A DNA stretch of 6,551 bases from NVQY01 sp047639325 (GTDB taxonomy: Bacteria; Pseudomonadota; Alphaproteobacteria; Rhodobacterales; Rhodobacteraceae), in the NCBI GenBank assembly GCA_047639325.1, contig JBLINN010000245.1:1-6551 (forward strand), given 5' to 3'. The position numbers were made by a program, and so were the translations under genes. Positions within the stretch are counted from its first letter, which is position 1; each line of letters begins with the position of its first letter. Positions 1 to 5,363 of the stretch are shown piece after piece. The notes below the pieces were generated by a model that ran no database searches, was not told the origin of the DNA, and was given only the letters and a program-made list of their open reading frames with translations.

Positions 1-604
1 TTTCGTCTGAAATCAGCAGCAGATCATGGCGTTTGCAGAAATCGACAACGCCCTGCAATTCTGCCCGGGTCCAGACACGGCCACCGGGGTTATGCGGTGA
101 ACACAGGATTACCGCAGTTTCCGATCCGTTCATCATCGCGTCGTAGGCCGCGAAATCCATTTCATAGCGGTTGTCATTGTTGACCAACTGGCATTCGACA
201 ACCTCGCGGCCCGCGGCGCGGATGGCCTTGGCAAAGGCATGATAGACCGGCGTGAACAGAACCACGCCATCGCCCGGCGCGGTGAAGGTATCAAGGCACA
301 TCGCCACACCATTGACCAAACCGGTGGTGGTGAAAATCCATGACGGGTCAATCTCCCACCCGTGGCGGGTTTTCATCCACCATTGAATGGCTGCGGTGTA
401 TTCGGCGTCGTTACTGGCATAGGCCAGAAAGCCGTGATCGGTGATCTGCTGCATCCGCTCCAGCACCACTGGGGGCGGGCGGAAATCCAAGTCGGCCACC
501 CACATCGGTAGGCCGCCATCGCTAGGCACGCCATAGATGGGCTCCATCTTGTCCCATTTTGTGCTGAATGTGTTGCGGCGGTCGATCAGGTCGTCGAAAT
601 TCAT
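1..604 (-). CDS. MalY/PatB-type PLP-dependent aminotransferase/C-S lyase, N-terminal part (cut by left edge)
   Basis: The minus strand is open from an ATG at 604-602 to the window edge, giving 201 residues with no stop. The protein starts MNFDDLIDRRNTFSTKWDKM and contains MWVADLDF (residues 34-41), typical of MalY/PatB cystathionine beta-lyases. PVYHAF (119-124) carries the Tyr that packs on PLP, SPHNPGGRVW (169-178) is the fold-type I Asn-Pro-Gly motif, and the last residues ISDE (198-201) include the Asp that pairs with the PLP pyridine nitrogen. The PLP-binding Lys lies beyond the edge. Family members (about 390 residues) cleave C-S bonds in cystathionine or cysteine, releasing pyruvate and ammonia, in the cytoplasm; some E. 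coli-type members also modulate regulators. A GGAGAG ribosome binding site at 614-609 sits 4 nt before the ATG and fixes the start. It is divergent from the deformylase operon. The family call is firm; the exact substrate cannot be told. Confidence 0.9.
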   Translation of the reverse strand, partial: MNFDDLIDRRNTFSTKWDKMEPIYGVPSDGGLPMWVADLDFRPPPVVLERMQQITDHGFLAYASNDAEYTAAIQWWMKTRHGWEIDPSWIFTTTGLVNGVAMCLDTFTAPGDGVVLFTPVYHAFAKAIRAAGREVVECQLVNNDNRYEMDFAAYDAMMNGSETAVILCSPHNPGGRVWTRAELQGVVDFCKRHDLLLISDE

Positions 605-629
605 GTCACTCTCCGTGTGTTCGCGCGGC

Positions 630-657
630 ACGCTAGCCGGATTTGCGTCGGGTGCAA
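630..657 (-). promoter_or_regulatory. weak candidate promoter for the MalY/PatB-type gene
   Basis: Reading the minus strand, TTGCAC (657-652) and TAGCGT (635-630) are separated by 16 nt. Each matches the sigma-70 consensus at only 3 of 6 positions. A start near 623 would give a leader of about 19 nt that includes the GGAGAG ribosome binding site. The location is plausible but the match is weak, so this is a suggestion only. Confidence 0.2.
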
Positions 658-665
658 GGGGGGCG

Positions 666-694
666 TTGCAGCGCAGCGATCAATCGCCTAAATG
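666..694 (+). promoter_or_regulatory. weak candidate promoter for the deformylase operon
   Basis: TTGCAG (666-671) and TAAATG (689-694) are separated by 17 nt, each matching consensus at 3 of 6 positions. Transcription would start around 701, directly at the ATG at 702, which implies a leaderless message. That would fit the absence of any Shine-Dalgarno-like purine run before 702. The rest of the 97-bp divergent spacer shows no other clear signal. Confidence 0.22.
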
Positions 695-701
695 CTTGCG
701 T

Positions 702-1220
702 ATGAAACGCTCCATTCTCATCCATCCCGATCCGCGCCTGAAAAAGCTGTGCGCGCCGGTGTCCGATCTGTCGGACGACCTGCGCAATCTGGCTGATGAC
801 ATGTTGGAAACCATGTATGATGCGCCCGGCATCGGCCTGGCCGCGCCGCAAGTTGGGGTGCTGGACCGGCTGATTGTGCTGGACTGCGTCAAGGAAGAAG
901 GCGCGGCACTAAGCCCTATGGTGATGTTCAACCCCGAGGTTGTGGCCTCGTCGGAGGAAACCAACGTCTATGACGAAGGCTGTCTGTCGATCCCCGAGCA
1001 ATATGGCGAAGTGACCCGTCCGGCCGAGGTTGAAGTGGCGTGGATCGACCGCGATGGTAATCTGCAGAAACAGGGGTTTGACGGGCTGTGGGCGACCTGT
1101 GTGCAGCACGAGATTGACCATCTGAACGGCAAGCTTTTCATTGATTATCTGCGCCCGCTGAAGCGTCAGATGATCACCCGCAAGATGCAAAAGCTGAAAC
1201 GCGAAATGGCGCGCGGCTAG
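702..1220 (+). CDS. def: peptide deformylase, catalytically complete copy (first of three)
   Basis: This 172-residue protein removes the N-formyl group from nascent proteins in the cytoplasm using a bound metal ion, normally Fe2+. All three family motifs are intact: GIGLAAPQ (43-50), EGCLS (92-96, metal ligand Cys94) and HEIDH (136-140, ligands His136 and His140, catalytic Glu137). Length matches bacterial type 1 deformylases of about 170 residues. The tail after HLNG is strongly basic (10 Lys/Arg against 2 Asp/Glu), like the C-terminal helix by which the E. coli enzyme binds the ribosome. The frame is open back to 537, but the extra 55 codons do not resemble a deformylase and run over the start of the divergent gene; ATG 702, giving MKRSILIHPDPRL, is the family-like start. 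No Shine-Dalgarno site is evident before it. It heads a tight gene run and is most likely the housekeeping copy. Confidence 0.95.
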   Translation: MKRSILIHPDPRLKKLCAPVSDLSDDLRNLADDMLETMYDAPGIGLAAPQVGVLDRLIVLDCVKEEGAALSPMVMFNPEVVASSEETNVYDEGCLSIPEQYGEVTRPAEVEVAWIDRDGNLQKQGFDGLWATCVQHEIDHLNGKLFIDYLRPLKRQMITRKMQKLKREMARG

Positions 1221-1221
1221 G

Positions 1222-1722
1222 ATGGCGGTGTTGCCGATTCTGTTGTGGCCTGACGCACGGTTAAGTGTGGTGTGCGATCCGGTTGCGGCGGGTGCCGATT
1301 TGTCTGGGCTGATCGCCGATATGTTCGACACGATGTATGCCGCCCCGGGGCGCGGGCTGGCCGCGCCGCAGGTGGGGGTGATGCAGCGGGTGTTTGTGAT
1401 GGATTGTACGTGGAAAGAGGGCGCACGCAGCCCGATGGCGTTTATCAATCCGGTGGTTGTGGCGCGGGCCGAACAGATGGCCTGCGCGGATGAGGGCTGT
1501 TTGTCGATCCCGGGCGTTTTGGTGCCGGTCACGCGTCCGGTTTGGGTGGAACTGGCGTGGACGACAGCTGAAGGTGATGCCGAGCAGCGGCGGTTTGACG
1601 GGTTTTCGGCCCTGTGTGTGCAGCATGAATTTGATCACCTGAACGGCGTCGTCAGTCTCCGGCACCTTGGGAAAGCGGCGCGTTTGGTTGCCGAGGCGCA
1701 GTACGGCGAGGTGGGGTCATGA
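1222..1722 (+). CDS. def: peptide deformylase paralogue, catalytic residues kept, basic tail lost (second of three)
   Basis: This 166-residue deformylase-family protein starts 1 nt after the stop of the previous gene (TAG G ATG), so translation is probably coupled; there is no strong ribosome binding site of its own. Motifs are GRGLAAPQ (43-50), EGCLS (91-95, Cys93) and HEFDH (135-139, Glu136), so the metal ligands and catalytic base are all present and activity is possible. Motif 1 has Arg where Ile or Val is usual (the other copies have GIG and GVG). The region after HLNG is altered: the usual F-x-D-x-L segment and the basic helix are replaced by a shorter tail with only 3 Lys/Arg and net charge near +1, compared with about +8 in the first copy. 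Ribosome docking as in E. coli may therefore be lost, and substrate preference may differ. The family call is certain; its cellular role is inferred. Confidence 0.9.
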   Translation: MAVLPILLWPDARLSVVCDPVAAGADLSGLIADMFDTMYAAPGRGLAAPQVGVMQRVFVMDCTWKEGARSPMAFINPVVVARAEQMACADEGCLSIPGVLVPVTRPVWVELAWTTAEGDAEQRRFDGFSALCVQHEFDHLNGVVSLRHLGKAARLVAEAQYGEVGS

Positions 1723-2228
1723 CCGTTCGTGTCTGCATCCCTTGGCCCGACAAAAGACTGCGCACCCGCGCGGATGAGGTCGAAGAGATCACCGACGAGA
1801 CCCGCGCGATTTGGGACGACATGATCGACACGATGGAGGCGATGCCCGGCGTTGGGTTGGCGGCACCACAGATCGGGGTGATGCTGCGGCTGGCGGTGGT
1901 TGATGGATCGACCGAGCGCGGACGTGTCGTGCGACTGGCCAACCCCGAGGTGTTGCATGCATCCATCGAGCTGCGCCCGCATGACGAGGCCAGCCCCAAC
2001 CTGCCGGGCATGTCGGCCAGCATCAAACGGCCTCGTGCGGTGACGGTGCGGTATCTGGATGAAACCGGTTCGATATCAGAGCGCGATTTTGTTGGGCTGG
2101 AGGCGACCAGTGTGCAGCATCAGATCGACCATCTGAACGGGCGGATGTATTTCGACAATCTGAGCAAGGTCAAACGGGACATGCTGCTGCGGCGCGCCCG
2201 CAAGCTGGGACCAGGGACGGTGCGCTAA
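1719..2228 (+). CDS. deformylase-like protein lacking the metal-binding Cys and catalytic Glu (third of three; likely pseudoenzyme)
   Basis: This 169-residue protein overlaps the previous gene by ATGA (1719-1722) and has GAGGTGGGG just upstream as a ribosome binding site. The fold is clearly deformylase: GVGLAAPQ (44-51) is perfect and the end of motif 3 plus HLNG is kept. Motif 2 reads EASPN (90-94) instead of EGCLS, so the metal-ligand Cys is Ser92 and the following Leu, whose backbone helps hold substrate, is Pro93. Motif 3 reads HQIDH (134-138) instead of HEIDH, so the general base Glu is Gln135. Both His remain. Loss of Cys and Glu together should abolish or strongly reduce deformylation. 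The reading frame is intact and the C-terminal tail stays basic (9 Lys/Arg against 2 Asp), so selection appears to keep the protein. It may be a non-catalytic partner or a ribosome-bound competitor; this is inference. It would usually be annotated simply as peptide deformylase. Confidence 0.9.
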   Translation: MTVRVCIPWPDKRLRTRADEVEEITDETRAIWDDMIDTMEAMPGVGLAAPQIGVMLRLAVVDGSTERGRVVRLANPEVLHASIELRPHDEASPNLPGMSASIKRPRAVTVRYLDETGSISERDFVGLEATSVQHQIDHLNGRMYFDNLSKVKRDMLLRRARKLGPGTVR

Positions 2229-2234
2229 AAGCAC

Positions 2235-2253
2235 ACCCTACGGGCGAAAGGGT
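2235..2253 (+). promoter_or_regulatory. short inverted repeat containing the fmt ribosome binding site
   Basis: ACCCT (2235-2239) and AGGGT (2249-2253) can form a 5-bp stem with a 9-nt loop in the 31-nt gap before fmt. The right arm includes the AGGG of GAAAGGG (2246-2252), which is the ribosome binding site 7 nt before the fmt ATG. The stem is short, so stability and any effect on translation are uncertain. Confidence 0.3.
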
Positions 2254-2259
2254 CAGACG

Positions 2260-3177
2260 ATGCGATTGGTTTTTATGGGCACGCCGGAGTTCTCTGTTCC
2301 GGTGTTGGAGGCATTGCTGGCCGCTGGGCATGAGATTGTCGCCGTTTATTGCCAGCCACCGCGTCCTGCGGGGCGGGGCAAGAAGGATCGCCTATCGCCG
2401 GTACAGGCGCGGGCCGAAGTGTTGGGATTGATGGTGCGCCATCCGGTGTCGTTGAAGGACGTGCAGGCACAAGGCGAATTTGCAGCGCTGGGCGCGGAGA
2501 TTGCCGTAGTGGTCGCTTACGGCTTGATCCTGCCGCAAGTGGTGCTGGACGCGCCCACACGGGGCTGTCTGAACATTCATGCCAGTCTGTTGCCGCGCTG
2601 GCGCGGGGCGGCGCCGATTCATCGGGCGATCATGGCCGGGGACAACGAAACCGGCGTGTGCATCATGCAGATGGAGGCCGGACTGGACACTGGCCCGGTG
2701 TTGCTGCGGTCGAGGACGCCCATCAGGGCGGAAGAGACCACGGGCGGGTTGCACGACCGGCTGTCGCAAATCGGGGCGGTGTTGATTGTTCAGGCGCTGG
2801 GCCAGCTCGATGATTTGCTCCCCGAGACCCAGCCCGAGGATGGCGTGACCTATGCCGCCAAGATCGACAAGGCCGAGGCGCGTATCGACTGGGCCCGCCC
2901 CGCGATTGAAATAGATCGGCAAATCCGTGCCCTGTCGCCGTTTCCCGGTGCCTGGACCGAGATTGACGGGCAGCGGGTTAAGCTGCTGGGCGCGCGGTTG
3001 GCATCTGGGCAAGGCGCGCCGGGGATGGTTCTGGACGATGCGCTGACTTTGGCCTGTGGCCAAGGCGCTGGAGAGGGCGCCGTTCAACTGACACGGTTGC
3101 AACGCGCAGGCAAAGGCGCGCAGGATAGCGAGACCTTTCTGCGCGGCTACCCCGTCGGGAAAGGCACACAGCTTTAG
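2260..3177 (+). CDS. fmt: methionyl-tRNA formyltransferase
   Basis: Fmt transfers a formyl group from 10-formyltetrahydrofolate to the amino group of Met on initiator tRNA, making the formyl-Met-tRNA used to start translation. The 305-residue protein has the expected two-part layout. The N-terminal formyltransferase domain (about 1-190) carries the tRNA-acceptor loop PPRPAGRGKK (33-42), CLNIHASLLPRWRGAAPI (103-120) with catalytic Asn105 and His107, and GLDTG (141-145) with Asp143; these match Asn106, His108 and Asp144 of the E. coli enzyme. A C-terminal OB-like domain follows (about 205-305). ATG 2260 has GAAAGGG 7 nt upstream and gives the typical start MRLVFMGTPEFS. It lies 31 nt after the third deformylase gene, the common def-fmt pairing of opposing activities. 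No defects are seen. Confidence 0.97.
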   Translation: MRLVFMGTPEFSVPVLEALLAAGHEIVAVYCQPPRPAGRGKKDRLSPVQARAEVLGLMVRHPVSLKDVQAQGEFAALGAEIAVVVAYGLILPQVVLDAPTRGCLNIHASLLPRWRGAAPIHRAIMAGDNETGVCIMQMEAGLDTGPVLLRSRTPIRAEETTGGLHDRLSQIGAVLIVQALGQLDDLLPETQPEDGVTYAAKIDKAEARIDWARPAIEIDRQIRALSPFPGAWTEIDGQRVKLLGARLASGQGAPGMVLDDALTLACGQGAGEGAVQLTRLQRAGKGAQDSETFLRGYPVGKGTQL

Positions 3178-3188
3178 GGAGCAGTCGC

Positions 3189-3425
3189 GTGATCATTACC
3201 CTTATGGGCACCGTAGTGATTGCCGGGATCGTCGGCTATCTGGCCGAAAAGACCGGTTTCACCCAAAACGGATACCTGCAATCCATCATCATCTGCGTTG
3301 GGGGCGCGTTTCTGTTTTACTTTGTGCGGGTGATGTTCGGGTTTGGCTTTGGTTCTGCCGGAATGAATGCGATTGTTTCTTCCATCGGGGCGCTGATAAT
3401 CGTGCCTTTTCATTGGCGAAAATGA
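3189..3425 (+). CDS. small membrane protein resembling the GlsB/YeaQ/YmgE (transglycosylase-associated) family, first copy
   Basis: This 78-residue, very hydrophobic protein begins 11 nt after the fmt stop. The GTG at 3189 is chosen because AGGGAG (3176-3181) lies 7 nt before it and overlaps the fmt stop codon; an in-frame ATG at 3204 is possible but less well placed. Likely membrane segments are residues about 3-18, 31-50 and 59-73. The early GYLAE (16-20), the glycine pattern IIICVGGAF (33-41) and the late SSIGALII (64-71) resemble the GlsB/YeaQ/YmgE stress-response membrane family, though this copy is more divergent than its neighbour. Members are inner-membrane proteins of unknown biochemical function. 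Spacing suggests co-transcription with fmt, perhaps with translational coupling. Confidence 0.75.
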   Translation: MIITLMGTVVIAGIVGYLAEKTGFTQNGYLQSIIICVGGAFLFYFVRVMFGFGFGSAGMNAIVSSIGALIIVPFHWRK

Positions 3426-3435
3426 GGTCTGACCC

Positions 3436-3672
3436 ATGAGCATTATTGCACTGATCATCATCGGGGCCGCTGCCGGGTTCCTGGCCACACGGTTCATGAA
3501 GATCGAGTCGGATATTCCCACCACCATGTTGATCGGCATTGCCGGGGCGCTGATTGGCGGGCTGATCCTGCGCGCTTTGCTGACGATGATGGGCATGCTT
3601 TCGGGCTTTGTCGGCGCAGTTTTGGGGGCGATGTTGCTGATCTGGCTGTGGCGCATCTATTTTCAAAAATAG
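3436..3672 (+). CDS. GlsB/YeaQ/YmgE family small membrane protein, second copy
   Basis: This is also 78 residues long and starts 10 nt after the previous stop, with GAGGT (3424-3428) as ribosome binding site 7 nt before the ATG. The pattern IIIGAAAGFLATRFMK (7-22), then IGIAGALIGGLIL (33-45), then GFVGAVLGAMLLIWLWR (57-73) gives three membrane spans rich in Gly and Ala, typical of the transglycosylase-associated family. The name comes from an early proposed link to a transglycosylase; no catalytic residues are present. Identical length and the same three-span layout suggest that the pair arose by tandem duplication and then diverged, and they may assemble together in the membrane. It is the last gene of the run that starts at 702; no intrinsic terminator follows it. 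Confidence 0.85.
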   Translation: MSIIALIIIGAAAGFLATRFMKIESDIPTTMLIGIAGALIGGLILRALLTMMGMLSGFVGAVLGAMLLIWLWRIYFQK

Positions 3673-3691
3673 CCCCAAAACCGACCGCAAT

Positions 3692-3719
3692 TTGAAGATT
3701 TGCGATTCTGGACTAGAGT
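3692..3719 (+). promoter_or_regulatory. candidate sigma-70-type promoter for the caspase-like gene
   Basis: TTGAAG (3692-3697) and TAGAGT (3714-3719) are separated by 16 nt and match the consensus hexamers at 4 of 6 positions each. Transcription would start near 3726, leaving about 20 nt before the ATG at 3746. This argues that the TTG at 3692 is part of a -35 element rather than a start codon. The spacer 3673-3745 shows no other clear signal. Confidence 0.45.
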
Positions 3720-3745
3720 GGAGGCAATCAGCGATCGGACCCTGG

Positions 3746-5353
3746 ATGAGATTCGTTGCAGCCCTTGTATTTCTGCTCTGCCTGCCTGCCGCAATCTGGG
3801 CCCAGCAGGTTGCACTGGTCATTGGCAATTCGAAATACACTTCGGTGTCTGAGCTGGACAATCCGCAGAACGATTCAGCGGCTGTGACCAAGGCGCTAAA
3901 GGCGCAGGGGTTCGAGGTGATCACCGGCAACAATCTGGGCCGAATCGAGATGCGCAACACCCTGCGCCAGTTTCGCGGGCTGGCCGATAAGGCGGATGTC
4001 GCGTTGGTTTACTACGCCGGGCACGGCATAGAAATTGGCGGCACCAACTATCTGGTGCCCGTCGATGCGCGTCTGGAAGACGAGCGCGATGCGGGGCTGG
4101 AAATGGTCGAGGTTGACCTGGTGCTGCGCCAGATTTCCGGCGCGCGGACGCTGAAAATGGTGGTGCTGGACGCCTGCCGCAACAACCCGTTTATAGTTAA
4201 AATGCAACGCTCTGGCAGCAGTCGTGGCGTTGGGCAGGGGCTGGGCGATGTTCAGACCAATCAGGCCGATACTCTGATCGCCTATGCCGCCGCCGCCGGG
4301 GCGATTACGCCGGACGGGCAGGCGGGGGCAAATTCGCCGTTCACCTCGGCCTTTCTTGCGGCGATGTCCGGCCCGCCGACGGATGTGCGCCGGATGCTGG
4401 GCCGGGTGCGCGACCAGATGCGGCTAAGCGTGCCGGGGGCGTCGCCGTTTGTGTATTCCTCGCTGGGGGGCGGCGAATATGTGATCAACCCACGGGGGCT
4501 GCGCCCGGTCGCGCCGCCAGTGCCGTCTGCCGGCGCGGAGCCATCGGGGCGGACGTCTATATCGCTGGATTTTGTCCGCATTGATCGGGATGGCAGTGTC
4601 GAGGATTGGAATGATTTCCTGATCAAACACGAAGGTCAAAGCGAACACCCACTTTACGCGTTTGCGCTGGAAAAGCGCCAGACCCTGCAGAACGACGCAA
4701 AAACCGCGCCTCAGGACACCGTTGCGGTCCTGACGCCGCCAACTGCGGTACCCGCGACACCCCCCGTCATCGCACCCGCGTTCCAGACGCCCACAGTTAC
4801 GCCGCCGCCCATCGCCCCGCCTGCCTTTGTGCCCCCCCCCAAACAGGATCAACGCGCCGCCGCCCGGGTGGCCCCGGTGCTGACATCCGATCAGGCAGCG
4901 CGGTCGATTCAGACGGTTCTGAAACAGCGCGCCTGCTATTTGGGCGCGGTTGACGGCATTCTTGGGCGCAATTCAGTGCGTGGGCTGGCCAATTTTTCGC
5001 AAACCGCGGGGGTTCGGGTTGCATTGCCAGCCTCGCGGGATGCCGCTGCGCTGGCCGCAGTTCTACAGGTCTTGGACGACAACCCAAACGTCCAGTGTCC
5101 GCGCGTGGCCCGTACCAACAAGGTCAAAACGCGCCCCGCCACGGCGACCACACCCAAGCCGGTTGCGCCGGTTGTTGCAGCCCCGGTGGCGACCAAGAAA
5201 ACCAAAAGGACCGGCCGCTCACCGGCCCCGGAACCAACATTGATGTCGGACACCGGGGATCAGACAAAAAAGCCCAAGAAACCTGTGGTGTTCAGCACGC
5301 TGCCCTGTCCGAAATCGGATGAATTGCGCATGCGGCGACCGGAATGTCATTAG
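3746..5353 (+). CDS. secreted caspase-like (peptidase C14) protein with a C-terminal peptidoglycan-binding-like domain
   Basis: The start ATG 3746 gives a clear signal peptide, MRFVAALVFLLCLPAAIWA with cleavage likely before QQ, so the 535-residue protein is exported. The frame is open upstream to a TTG at 3692, but that would bury the signal peptide. The caspase p20-like domain (about 21-240) opens with QVALVIGNSKY, has the catalytic His in YYAGHG (His93) and the catalytic Cys in DACRNNPF (Cys144), so the Cys-His dyad is intact. A proline-rich linker (about 328-366) follows, then a divergent peptidoglycan-binding-like repeat (about 380-445, with AACYLG-like RACYLGAVDGILGRNSVRGL around 395-414). 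The Lys/Pro-rich tail has a KKPKKP stretch (508-513), and C-terminal Cys at 451, 521 and 534 could form disulfides. Substrate and role are unknown; an envelope protease is inferred. It converges on the SDR gene. Confidence 0.88.
   Translation: MRFVAALVFLLCLPAAIWAQQVALVIGNSKYTSVSELDNPQNDSAAVTKALKAQGFEVITGNNLGRIEMRNTLRQFRGLADKADVALVYYAGHGIEIGGTNYLVPVDARLEDERDAGLEMVEVDLVLRQISGARTLKMVVLDACRNNPFIVKMQRSGSSRGVGQGLGDVQTNQADTLIAYAAAAGAITPDGQAGANSPFTSAFLAAMSGPPTDVRRMLGRVRDQMRLSVPGASPFVYSSLGGGEYVINPRGLRPVAPPVPSAGAEPSGRTSISLDFVRIDRDGSVEDWNDFLIKHEGQSEHPLYAFALEKRQTLQNDAKTAPQDTVAVLTPPTAVPATPPVIAPAFQTPTVTPPPIAPPAFVPPPKQDQRAAARVAPVLTSDQAARSIQTVLKQRACYLGAVDGILGRNSVRGLANFSQTAGVRVALPASRDAAALAAVLQVLDDNPNVQCPRVARTNKVKTRPATATTPKPVAPVVAAPVATKKTKRTGRSPAPEPTLMSDTGDQTKKPKKPVVFSTLPCPKSDELRMRRPECH
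4832..4840 (+). repeat. run of nine C in the proline-rich linker of the caspase-like gene
   Basis: Nine consecutive C bases encode three Pro codons (residues 363-365) between the caspase and peptidoglycan-binding-like domains. Gain or loss of one base would leave the caspase domain whole and change or remove everything after it, so the tract is a possible slippage site. Confidence 0.85.
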
Positions 5354-5363
5354 GGGCAGTGTG

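Noticed and set aside
133..351. 72-residue minus-strand frame at the left edge
   Set aside because: Lies in another frame of the MalY/PatB-type gene, whose own frame holds clear motifs.
537..701. In-frame ATG at 537 as the start of the first deformylase (227 residues)
   Set aside because: The extra 55 residues are not deformylase-like, overlap the divergent MalY/PatB-type start and its ribosome binding site, and the family begins at MKRSILIHPDPRL (702).
909..1532. 207-residue minus-strand frame across the first two deformylase genes
   Set aside because: Antisense to two genes with intact family motifs; it has no recognisable domain and is a product of GC-rich codon bias.
2392..3102. 236-residue minus-strand frame inside fmt
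   Set aside because: Fully antisense to fmt, rich in Arg, Gln, Pro and His, with no motif; a shadow.
3686..3704. CGCAA/TTGCG stem after the second small membrane gene as a terminator
   Set aside because: Only 5 bp with a 9-nt loop and no T-run, and it overlaps the candidate promoter.
3692..3745. TTG at 3692 as the start of the caspase-like gene
   Set aside because: It adds 18 residues in front of a clean signal peptide, has no ribosome binding site, and is better explained as part of a -35 element.
3746..3805. Lipoprotein signal in the caspase-like protein (Cys12)
   Set aside because: The residues before Cys12 are FLL, which do not fit a lipobox (small residue needed at -1); AIWA followed by QQ fits signal peptidase I.
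3289..3960. 223-residue minus-strand frame across the small membrane genes and the caspase-like start
   Set aside because: Antisense to three supported genes and a candidate promoter; composition is shadow-like.
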